64,000 nucleotides of DNA from Salinisphaera hydrothermalis (GTDB lineage: Bacteria > Pseudomonadota > Gammaproteobacteria > Nevskiales > Salinisphaeraceae), in assembly GCF_040361195.1 (NCBI RefSeq), contig NZ_APNE01000004.1, one strand, 5' to 3'. Of the stretch, positions 1 through 7,169 are shown one piece after another; positions within the stretch are counted from its first letter, which is position 1, and every line of letters starts with the position of its first letter. Both the position numbers and the translations under genes were made by a program. The notes beneath the pieces were generated by a model that searched no databases, was not told the DNA's origin, and saw nothing but the letters and a program-made list of their open reading frames with translations.

Positions 1-643
1 GGCCGATGTCCGGGTCCACGGGCAGTAGATTGGATCGGCTTTCACGCACACGACGCCACTCCTGATCCAGTGCGTCGCCCCACGTCTGGCCGCCGGCCAC
101 GGCCGTGGTGGGTACGGCGAAATCGTGCAGGCGTACGATCTGTCGCACGATCGGGTTGTGCGGCCCGCCAGCGAGTGCCTCGGCGACCGCCGGCCATGCG
201 ATGTGCAGCCGAAGGTTCTGCCAGCTGTCGCCGGTGGCTATTTCGCCCAGATCCTCGAGCAGGCCGGCCACGGGCGGGCCGGACCATTCATCGTCCGCCA
301 TGGCATGCACCACGATTTCACTGGGCAGACGGGTCTGGCTGGGTTGGGCCCCGAGACAGAGCATGCCGACCTGGCCGGCGACGGCCAGCCGCTGGTCCTC
401 GCTTAGGGCCCGACCGTTGTCGCCGAGCAAATCGATGTCGCGCAGCACACGCGCGGTTCGCGCCTGCAGGCGCTCGCGACGCCGGGCATCGAGTCGCTGG
501 GTCCAGGGCATGAGCCGGCCTAGACGACGGCGCTGCGACGGCGACAGGGTCGGGCGCTGGCGCAGCCAGCCCGGGCCGATCACGAGCAGCGCCACGCCGA
601 GCAATGCCCCCGCGGCCACCAGCAGGCTCGTGAACAGATTCAT
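1..643 (-). CDS. MtfA-like (peptidase family M90-like) protein, partial, apparently lacking the zinc motif
   Basis: The first 214 residues are present; the C-terminus lies beyond the left edge. A hydrophobic segment at residues 3-23 looks like a membrane anchor. Residues 66-120 resemble the N-terminal part of MtfA/M90 zinc peptidases: a basic helix, then DIDLLGDNG, then a helix containing QVGMLCLG, then VVHAMADDEW. In MtfA the next block holds the HExxH zinc site; the corresponding stretch here (about residues 163-175) reads NPIVRQIVRLHDF, so both the metal ligands and the catalytic Glu look replaced. The start is supported by GGAGG eight bases upstream. It is divergent from the membrane protein at 725. 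The family call rests on a remembered alignment and is moderate; a catalytically dead relative is inference. Confidence 0.5.
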   Translation of the reverse strand, partial: MNLFTSLLVAAGALLGVALLVIGPGWLRQRPTLSPSQRRRLGRLMPWTQRLDARRRERLQARTARVLRDIDLLGDNGRALSEDQRLAVAGQVGMLCLGAQPSQTRLPSEIVVHAMADDEWSGPPVAGLLEDLGEIATGDSWQNLRLHIAWPAVAEALAGGPHNPIVRQIVRLHDFAVPTTAVAGGQTWGDALDQEWRRVRESRSNLLPVDPDIG

Positions 644-724
644 GGCGTCGCCTCCGAAAAATCGGCGATCATCATCATGCTGGACGGACGAGAATACGAC
701 CGATACACGAGGGCGGGGGTGTGG

Positions 725-1366
725 ATGGCCTGGGGCACGATTTTACAAAACATCGTCGGTACCGTGATGTCGTTCGTCGTCTGGTCGGCGCTGGTCTACG
801 GTTTCTTCGTGCTGCGCAACAAGAGCCTGGAATTCAAGCTCAAGCGGTTGATTCGGCCCGAACGCAGCGATCCCGACGAGAATCGCGTACATATCGTCTG
901 CGCCAACGGCACCGATGTGCGCGTGACCGTTCGCGACGTTCGGCTGATCACCGCCAGCGATACCCATATCAGCCTGACCTATTTCGGCGACACGGGCGAC
1001 GTGATCCGGCCGCGCCGCAATAACGACATCATCGCCCGCCGCCGTAATTCGGTGGTCACGCGGCACGAGCGGGCCGGGCTGATCGAACGCAATTTCGTCG
1101 AGCTGCCGGCGCAGACCGCCGGATTGTGGGCGCTCACGGCCGAGCAAGTCGAGGATCCGAACTGGCGTTTCGCGCATCTCATTCTCGTTCTGGATTACCC
1201 GACGCTGTTGAATACGCGGCGCCTGATGGTGGTTGAAGCCAGGGAGGAGATCCTTGGGGCGCTCAACGACGACTTCCGGCGTTATATTCTTGCCACTCGG
1301 TTTCCCGGACAGCGACGGGCGCAGCCCGAACTCGCGAGTGAGAGCGACGACGGCGGTCGATACTAG
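725..1366 (+). CDS. Small membrane-anchored protein of unknown function
   Basis: 213 residues; I do not recognise the family. One strong transmembrane helix lies near the N-terminus (about residues 5-30). A mixed alpha/beta soluble part follows, rich in short beta-like stretches such as VRVTVRDVRL and HISLTYFGD. A conserved-looking hydrophobic segment (LILVLDYPTLLNTRRLMVV) precedes an Arg-rich tail. I prefer the ATG at 725 because GAGGG lies just upstream; an in-frame ATG at 677 would add 16 residues but has no visible ribosome-binding site. It diverges from the MtfA-like gene and converges on the nucleotidase gene, which ends 38 bases away. Confidence 0.6.
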   Translation: MAWGTILQNIVGTVMSFVVWSALVYGFFVLRNKSLEFKLKRLIRPERSDPDENRVHIVCANGTDVRVTVRDVRLITASDTHISLTYFGDTGDVIRPRRNNDIIARRRNSVVTRHERAGLIERNFVELPAQTAGLWALTAEQVEDPNWRFAHLILVLDYPTLLNTRRLMVVEAREEILGALNDDFRRYILATRFPGQRRAQPELASESDDGGRY

Positions 1367-1404
1367 CTGCCCAGTCCTGCGGTTTGCTGTGTCGGTGAGG
1401 GCGC

Positions 1405-2310
1405 CTAACTCGACGCCGGCGTCTCGTTAGCGACGCCGTGCGGCACGTGGCCTGCAGCCATCAGGCTCGAAGCCGGGCCGATATGGGTCGCCTGGTCGTC
1501 GAAGAAGATATCGGCACCGAAAGCCTGCAGAAACTGGGCCTTGGCCATGCCACCGAGGAAAAGCGCTTCGTCGATACGAATATGCCAGGCGCGCAGCGTG
1601 CGGATGACGCGTTCGTGGGCCGGTGCGCTGCGCGACGTCACCAGGGCGGTTCGAATCGGGCAATTGTCGGGGTCGAATTCGCTCTGGATATGGGTCAGGG
1701 CTTCGAGAAACGCCTTGAACGGACCGCCTGGCAGCGGTTCTCCCGCGGCGGCCGATTCGGCTTCGGTGAAGGCAGCCAGCCCATGTTGCTTGAAGATGCG
1801 CTCGGCTTCGTCGGAAAACAGCACGGCATCGCCATCGAACGCGATTTTGAGCACGCCTTGGCCGGAGGGCCGTGAATAGCCGGGCACGATGGTGGCTGCG
1901 GCACAACCCGCGGCCAGGGCGGCTCGAACGTCTTCCGGATCGGCCGAGAGGAACAGATCGGCGCCGAACGCCGCAACATAGCGCCAGGGCGAATCGCCGC
2001 TGGTGAAGGCGGCTCGCGTGATGGGTAGATCGTGATGCGCGATTGAATTGAATACGCGCAATCCGGTGTCGGCGCTGTTGCGTGAAAGCAGGATCACCTC
2101 TACCCGCTCGCGCGCCTGGTCATTGAGGGCGAGCAGCTTACGCACGAGGCCGAATGCGACCCCGGGTTCGAGCACATCGTCCTCATGCTCGATCTGATAG
2201 TTGCAATAGGCTTCGCGGCCCTCGGTTTCGAATACGGCATGACTGGCTTCCAGATCGAACAGCGCCCGCGAGGAGATGCCGATAACCAGCTTGCCGGAAT
2301 GAGTGTTCAT
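1405..2310 (-). CDS. 5'-nucleotidase, cytosolic type I-like family
   Basis: 301 residues, a normal length for bacterial members of the cytosolic 5'-nucleotidase I family (PF06189-type), which dephosphorylate nucleoside 5'-monophosphates. Matching features are ISSRALFDLE near the N-terminus (the family has a Ser-rich, HAD-like motif I), LLSRNSADTGLRVFNSI, the FDGDAVLFSDE segment, and the C-terminal VTSRSAPAHERVIRTL and GADIFFDDQ blocks, the last giving the acidic metal-binding residues. No signal peptide, so it should be cytoplasmic. The start codon is the first Met of the conserved domain. The gene stands alone between convergent neighbours. Family confidence is good; substrate preference is not readable. 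Confidence 0.82.
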   Translation of the reverse strand: MNTHSGKLVIGISSRALFDLEASHAVFETEGREAYCNYQIEHEDDVLEPGVAFGLVRKLLALNDQARERVEVILLSRNSADTGLRVFNSIAHHDLPITRAAFTSGDSPWRYVAAFGADLFLSADPEDVRAALAAGCAAATIVPGYSRPSGQGVLKIAFDGDAVLFSDEAERIFKQHGLAAFTEAESAAAGEPLPGGPFKAFLEALTHIQSEFDPDNCPIRTALVTSRSAPAHERVIRTLRAWHIRIDEALFLGGMAKAQFLQAFGADIFFDDQATHIGPASSLMAAGHVPHGVANETPASS

Positions 2311-2401
2311 AGCGCCGAGTGTAGCGCCACGAATCGTCGCGGCGTAGCCCGGAACATTGCCGGGATCGACCGGGCTCGGGCCGGCCGATCCCGACCTGCC
2401 G

Positions 2402-2686
2402 TCAGCTGTCGCTGTCGGTCGTGCCGCTGTCGTCGCCGACCGTGGCTTCCGAACGCAGCCCGTCGACGGTCTTGTCGCCGATGCCGTCGACTCGCGTGAG
2501 CTGGTCGAGGCTGTCGTAGTCGCCATTGGTCTTGCGATCTTCGACGATCGCCTGCGCCTTGACGCTGCCGATGCCATCGAGTGTCTGGAGCTGATCGGCA
2601 CTGGCGGTATTGATATTGACCGCTGCGAGCGCCGACGCCGCATAAAACACCGAACCGGCCACGATTGCCATCAGTAGTTTTTTCAT
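2402..2686 (-). CDS. Exported ComEA-like helix-hairpin-helix protein
   Basis: 94 residues. A clear signal peptide (MKKLLMAIVAGSVFYAASALA) is followed directly by two helix-hairpin-helix motifs: VNINTASADQLQTLDGIG (about residues 22-39) and LDQLTRVDGIGDKTVDGL (about 61-78). This is the arrangement of small secreted ComEA-like DNA-binding proteins, which bind double-stranded DNA non-specifically in the periplasm and assist uptake in competent species. The tail is short and Asp/Ser-rich. The start at 2686 has AAGG seven to ten bases upstream. No other competence genes are nearby, so a role in transformation is only family knowledge. Confidence 0.85.
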   Translation of the reverse strand: MKKLLMAIVAGSVFYAASALAAVNINTASADQLQTLDGIGSVKAQAIVEDRKTNGDYDSLDQLTRVDGIGDKTVDGLRSEATVGDDSGTTDSDS

Positions 2687-2945
2687 CCTTAACCCCTTAG
2701 CGCCATGCAATGTAACGAAATTAAAACGTATTCAAACTGTTCGTAACTATGCAAGTGCCGGCCGCTAAAGGACTAACGTGACCGTGCATTAAGCACATGA
2801 ATCACCGTCAAATTTTGTTATCTGTTAAAACTTACTTACCACCCTGCTTGCGGCGATGCCCAGCGCGCATCGGCGAAGACGATGACGTGGCGAACAGACT
2901 CGGTATGATCGGGGCATCGTCATCGAACCAACCCCCGAGGCCTTT

Positions 2946-3773
2946 GTGGCAAAGCGCAAGATCGACTGCTGGCTGACCGACATGGACGGCGTGCTGGTGC
3001 ACGAGAACAAGGCATTGCCGGGCGCGGCCGAGCTCATCGAGCAATGGCGCGACAGCGATACGCGTTTCCTGGTGCTGACCAATAACTCGATCTACACACC
3101 GCGCGACCTGTCCGCCCGGTTGTATCGCAGTGGCATCGAAGTCCCGGAAGACAAGATCTGGACCTCGGCACTGGCCACGGCAGCGTTTCTGGCCGATCAG
3201 GCACCGGAGGGCTCGGCGTTCATTATCGGCGAAGCCGGGTTAACGACCGCCATGCACGAGGCCGGTTTCGTGATGACCGACGCCAACCCGGATTTCGTGG
3301 TGCTCGGCGAGACCCGGACCTATTCCTTCGAAGCGATTACGAAGGCGATCCGCCTCATCAACAACGGCGCCCGCTTCATCGCCACCAATCCGGATGTCAC
3401 GGGACCCAGCGCCGAAGGCGTACTGCCGGCCACGGGTGCGGTCGCCGCATTGATCACGGCTGCCACCAAGCGCGACCCCTACTACGTCGGCAAACCGAAC
3501 CCCATGATGTTTCGCTCGGCCATGAACAAGCTCGGTGCCCACTCCGAGCGCACCGGCATGATCGGCGATCGCATGGATACCGACGTGGTGGCCGGCATCG
3601 AGGCCGGGCTGCATACGATCCTCGTCTTGTCGGGCATCGCCAGCCGCGAGGACGTCGATCGCTATCCGTTCCGGCCGGCGGCGATTCTCGATTCGGTGCA
3701 GGATTTGCTCGAATCGGGCACGGGCGACGGCAGCGACGACAAGAGCCATAAGGGCCGAAAGAACAAGAGCTGA
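2946..3773 (+). CDS. HAD-IIA phosphatase, NagD-like
   Basis: 275 residues starting at GTG with GAGG upstream. HAD motif I is DMDGVLVHE (residues 13-21), motif II is the LTNNS block (about 39-43), the motif III lysine is in GKPNPMMF, and motif IV is GDRMDTDVVAG. The C2-type cap domain lies between motifs II and III, as in NagD ribonucleotide monophosphatase and related HAD-IIA enzymes. The likely role is cytoplasmic dephosphorylation of small phosphate esters such as UMP or glycolytic side products. The last 25 residues are Lys/Asp-rich and look like a disordered tail. It converges on the dehydrogenase gene with a hairpin between them. Confidence 0.85.
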   Translation: MAKRKIDCWLTDMDGVLVHENKALPGAAELIEQWRDSDTRFLVLTNNSIYTPRDLSARLYRSGIEVPEDKIWTSALATAAFLADQAPEGSAFIIGEAGLTTAMHEAGFVMTDANPDFVVLGETRTYSFEAITKAIRLINNGARFIATNPDVTGPSAEGVLPATGAVAALITAATKRDPYYVGKPNPMMFRSAMNKLGAHSERTGMIGDRMDTDVVAGIEAGLHTILVLSGIASREDVDRYPFRPAAILDSVQDLLESGTGDGSDDKSHKGRKNKS

Positions 3774-3791
3774 TCCACGCTGCCCGTGATA

Positions 3792-3811
3792 CGGCGGTGC
3801 ACGCACCGCCG
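3792..3811. terminator. Hairpin between convergent genes
   Basis: Perfect inverted repeat CGGCGGTGC - AC - GCACCGCCG in the 46-bp gap between the NagD-like gene and the convergent dehydrogenase gene. There is no T-run on either side, so it is a probable transcription end or RNA-stabilising hairpin rather than a classical intrinsic terminator. Confidence 0.45.
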
Positions 3812-3819
3812 GGCCGGCT

Positions 3820-4590
3820 TCACACCACCGAAGTCATCCCGCCGTCCACGAAGATATTCTGGCCCGAAACGAAGTTCGAAGCGTCCGAGCACAGATAGAT
3901 CAGCGTGCCGATCAGTTCATCGAGCTGGCCCCAGCGTGCGGCCGGCGTGCGTTTCTTGATCCAGGCATCGAAATCCGCGTCCTGCCAGAGGGCGGTGTTC
4001 ATATCGGTCTGGAAATAGCCGGGCGAGATACAGTTGACCTGAATGTTGTAGCGCGCCAGATCGGCGGCCATGCCCTGGGTGAGCATGGCCACGCCGCCTT
4101 TGGAGGCGGAATAGGGTGCGATTGTTTCGCGGGCCAGTTTGGATTGGACCGAGCCCAGATTCACGATCTTGCCTGAGCCGCGTTCGCTCATCGGCCCGGC
4201 CAGGGCGTTGGCGACATAGAACGCGCTCGACAGGTTGGTCGCGACCACGGCGTCCCAGTCAGCCGGCTGGAACTCGGCGAAGGGCGCGCGTTTCTGCAGC
4301 CCGGCGTTGTTGACCAGAATGTCCGGCAGGCCGTGGGCGGTGATCACCTCGGCGATCGCCTGCTTCACGGCCGCAGCATCCGTCACGTCGAAGGCAACAT
4401 ACGCCACCTCGGCGCCGGTCTCGCCGGCAAGCCGCTCGGCGGCCCCGGCCAGCTTGTCCGGATCGCGCCCGTGCAGGATCACCTGCGCGCCGCGCTCGGC
4501 CAGGCCGCGGGCCAGCTCGGCGCCGAGCCCGCGCGACGAACCGGTAATCAGCGCCAGCTTGCCGGCGACATCGAACAGTGCATCGCTCAT
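3820..4590 (-). CDS. idnO: SDR oxidoreductase, gluconate 5-dehydrogenase-like
   Basis: 256 residues, a standard classical SDR. The NAD(P)-binding glycine motif TGSSRGLG is near residue 17, NNAG near residue 93, and the catalytic YSASKGG near residue 160; the C-terminus carries FVDGG. It closely resembles IdnO/Gno enzymes that interconvert gluconate and 5-ketogluconate. It lies 13 bp downstream of a GntP-family gluconate permease in the same orientation, so the two form a likely operon for uptake and oxidation or reduction of gluconate-type sugar acids. The start is supported by AGAGGA upstream. Substrate assignment is an inference from the neighbour plus family similarity. Confidence 0.75.
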   Translation of the reverse strand: MSDALFDVAGKLALITGSSRGLGAELARGLAERGAQVILHGRDPDKLAGAAERLAGETGAEVAYVAFDVTDAAAVKQAIAEVITAHGLPDILVNNAGLQKRAPFAEFQPADWDAVVATNLSSAFYVANALAGPMSERGSGKIVNLGSVQSKLARETIAPYSASKGGVAMLTQGMAADLARYNIQVNCISPGYFQTDMNTALWQDADFDAWIKKRTPAARWGQLDELIGTLIYLCSDASNFVSGQNIFVDGGMTSVV

Positions 4591-4603
4591 GAGATTGCGT
4601 CCT

Positions 4604-5983
4604 CTAAAAGATGGCAAAGATGGCATAGGCGATGACGAAGGCGACGATCGACTCGAGCGCCTGCTGCACCGTCCAGGTCTTGAGTGTCGTGGCCACGTCC
4701 ATGCCCATCAAGCGGCCGACCAGCCAGAAGCCGGAATCGTTGACGTGGCTGGCGAACACCGAGCCGGCCGCGGTCGCGAACACGATCGCCACTACCTGCA
4801 TGGCCGAATAATCGCCCTGGGCCACGGCCGGTGCCATCAGCCCGGCGGCGGTGACCAGCGCGACCGTGGCCGAGCCCTGGGCGAGCCGAATCATCACGGC
4901 GACGACATAGGTCGCCACGATTACCGGCAGGCCCAGATTGTTGAGTGAACCGGCCAGCGCGTCGCCGATCCCCGAAGCCTGCAGCACGCCGCCGAACATG
5001 CCGCCGGCACCGGTGATCAGCACCACCGAGCAGATTGCCGGCAAGGCCGAATCCAGAATCTTTTCCAGGGCGCTGCCGTGCTCGCCCCGGCGCCAGCCCA
5101 GCACGTAGGACGCGACCAGTACCGAAATCAACAGCGCCACCGGCGTCTGGCCGATCAGGCGCAGCACATGGAACCACTCGGCCTGGTCGTCGACCCCCCC
5201 GAGCGTGGCCGCGAAGTGCAGGCCGGTATTGGCGAAGATCAGCACCAGCGGAATCAGCAACAGGCCGATAACCGTGGATACGCGTGGCGGGTTGTCGATG
5301 GTGTCGTGGTCGGTCGTACCGAACAGATGCTCGGCCACCGCGAACGGATACCGGCGACCCGCAATTTTGCCCCAGAGATAGCCCGACACGTACCACATGG
5401 GAAATGCCACGACGATGCCTGTGGCCAGCACAAGACCCGGATTGGCGCCGTAGGCGGCGATTGCGGTCACCGGCCCGGGATGGGGCGGCACGAACACGTG
5501 CATCACGGAAAATGCGCCGGCCGCCGGAAGGCCGTAAAGCAGCAGCGGGCCGTCCAGCCGGCGGGCAACGGCGAAGATGATCGGCAGCATCACCACCAGC
5601 CCCGCGTCGAAGAAGATGGGAAACCCCATGAACAGCGAGGCCAGCCCGAGCGCGAACGGGGCGCGCTTCTCGCCGAACACCTCGACCATCCGGTCGGCCA
5701 GCACCTTGGCGCCGCCGGAATGTTCCACCAGTCGCCCGAGCATGGCGCCGAAACCGACCAACAGGGCGACCGAGGCCAGCGTATCGCCGAAACCGTTCAA
5801 CATGGTCGGCAGGATCTGCTTCGGCGGAATCAGCGTGGCAAAACCGGTCGCCAGGCTGACCACGGTCAGCGCCAGAAAAGCGTGGACCTTGAATCGGATG
5901 ATGAGAATGAGCAGCAGCGCGATCGCGCCCGCGGCAATGCCCAGCAGCGGGCGGGTCGACAGGCTCTGGTGCCAGTGATCCAT
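4604..5983 (-). CDS. gntP: Gluconate:H+ symporter, GntP family
   Basis: 459 residues, almost entirely hydrophobic, consistent with the 12-14 membrane helices of the GntP family. Typical family stretches are FGAMLGRLVEHSGGAKVLA, the FMGFPIFFDAGLVVMLPI loop, VFVPPHPGPV, and FASHVNDSGFW near the C-terminus. It should import gluconate or a related sugar acid across the inner membrane. The start chosen has GAGGAG nine bases upstream. It is the first gene of a probable two-gene unit with the IdnO-like dehydrogenase. No GntK kinase is present in the window. Confidence 0.88.
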   Translation of the reverse strand: MDHWHQSLSTRPLLGIAAGAIALLLILIIRFKVHAFLALTVVSLATGFATLIPPKQILPTMLNGFGDTLASVALLVGFGAMLGRLVEHSGGAKVLADRMVEVFGEKRAPFALGLASLFMGFPIFFDAGLVVMLPIIFAVARRLDGPLLLYGLPAAGAFSVMHVFVPPHPGPVTAIAAYGANPGLVLATGIVVAFPMWYVSGYLWGKIAGRRYPFAVAEHLFGTTDHDTIDNPPRVSTVIGLLLIPLVLIFANTGLHFAATLGGVDDQAEWFHVLRLIGQTPVALLISVLVASYVLGWRRGEHGSALEKILDSALPAICSVVLITGAGGMFGGVLQASGIGDALAGSLNNLGLPVIVATYVVAVMIRLAQGSATVALVTAAGLMAPAVAQGDYSAMQVVAIVFATAAGSVFASHVNDSGFWLVGRLMGMDVATTLKTWTVQQALESIVAFVIAYAIFAIF

Positions 5984-6147
5984 GCGAGGTCTCCTCTGCG
6001 CGGTCTGAATGGAGGCGGCAAGAGGCGGCACACCCTACAGTGGAATCGGTCCCACTCCTGTTAGTTTTTCGTATTAGAGACAGGCCTCAGAATAAGCTTC
6101 GAAATCCTTGTTAGGGGCTGTTGCCGTTTCGTGCGCCCCGAAGGGCG

Positions 6148-6238
6148 GGTCTGAGCGCGCACCCGGCGGTGTTGCGGCCTCCTGACGTGGCATGACCACG
6201 CGGCGTCGGCCACGCCTAGCCGGGCACACGCTCAGACC
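6148..6238. repeat. Imperfect palindromic element
   Basis: Arms at 6148-6167 (GGTCTGAGCGCGCACCCGGC) and 6219-6238 match as an inverted repeat at 17 of 20 positions. Inside is a smaller palindrome, CGTGG-CATGA-CCACG (6186-6200). Just outside, a short hairpin CCTAT-TGGG-ATAGG lies at about 6246-6259. The element fills most of the 308-bp gap between the permease and DedA genes. It could be a REP/BIME-like or MITE-like intergenic repeat; no second copy is present in this window. Confidence 0.45.
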
Positions 6239-6291
6239 ACGCCATCCTATTGGGATAGGCTCTTAACACGGGTTCTTAACGGCTGCTGTTA

Positions 6292-6903
6292 TCAATCGTT
6301 CGAGCTCTGGGGGCGGCCCCGGTAGAACAGGCGCCAGACGATATACGTCACCACGACCAGTACGGCGACGCCGGCGGCGCTGTACATGCCGATCGGGCCG
6401 AATTTCTCGAGTGCCTGCTCGAAATGTTTGCCGAACCAGTAGGTGCCGAAGCCCCAGGCGCCGACCCAGAGCGCGGCCCCGATGGCGTTGTAGAACACGA
6501 AGCGTGGTGCCGCCATGCAGCCGATGCCGGCGACAATGCCGTTGAGCTGGCGCAGGCCGACGAAGAAGCGGGCGATGATGACGATGGCCCCGCCGCGGCG
6601 CTGGAAAAACCGCTCGATACGCGCCAGGCGGGCATCCGTGATGCCCACTCGCGTGCCGTGGTGTATGACCAGTCGCCGTCCGCCGAAGCGGCCGATGGCA
6701 TAGCCGATGTTGTCGCCGATGACCGCACCCAGCCAGGCCGCCGGCAACAGCAGTTCGATCGGCAGCTTACCCTGCGAGGCGAGCAGGGCGGCCGAAATCA
6801 GGGCCGTCTCACCCGGCACGGGAATGCCGAAGTCCTCGAGCAGCACGAGGAGAAAGATGGCCCAGGGGCCATAGTCCGAGATGATCTGGCTGATATCGGG
6901 CAT
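6292..6903 (-). CDS. DedA family inner-membrane protein
   Basis: 203 residues with four to five hydrophobic helices. The DedA hallmarks are present: the acidic motif LLEDFGIPVPGE (about residues 21-32), GDNIGYAIGRFGG (about 62-74), and the arginine-bearing ARFFVGLRQLNGIVAG (about 110-125). Family members are membrane proteins required for membrane homeostasis and proton-motive-force-dependent processes, and some act as undecaprenyl-phosphate or phospholipid transporters. The ribosome-binding site is weak. It is a solitary gene with 266 bp of featureless sequence upstream. Confidence 0.85.
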   Translation of the reverse strand: MPDISQIISDYGPWAIFLLVLLEDFGIPVPGETALISAALLASQGKLPIELLLPAAWLGAVIGDNIGYAIGRFGGRRLVIHHGTRVGITDARLARIERFFQRRGGAIVIIARFFVGLRQLNGIVAGIGCMAAPRFVFYNAIGAALWVGAWGFGTYWFGKHFEQALEKFGPIGMYSAAGVAVLVVVTYIVWRLFYRGRPQSSND

Positions 6904-7169
6904 GCCTGGAAACTAACGTAAGACGCGGGCGTCGTCATGGCGAGGAATACGAGCGCGTCGAGAAGCCAACGGCTGGTGCGGCAGTGTATCCGACTCGGAG
7001 TTACGGGATGATACGCCAGCGCGCACGCAATGCCGGCCGAGGCCGTGCCAACGGGTGACTGTCCGGGCGCGTCATGGCTGTGAAATTCGCGATGGATGCC
7101 GCCGGAGGCGCTTGCGCGTCGCCGCTCGGGCCGCGGAACCGAAGCCCCGCGGCCTGATCGGTCGAGCGA

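Noticed and set aside
4338..4345. Further GTGATCAC cores as regulon members (about 4338, 20229, 40718, 41872)
   Set aside because: Most lie inside coding sequence and lack the T and A flanks; an 8-bp palindrome is expected about once per 65 kb by chance, and GC bias changes this little.
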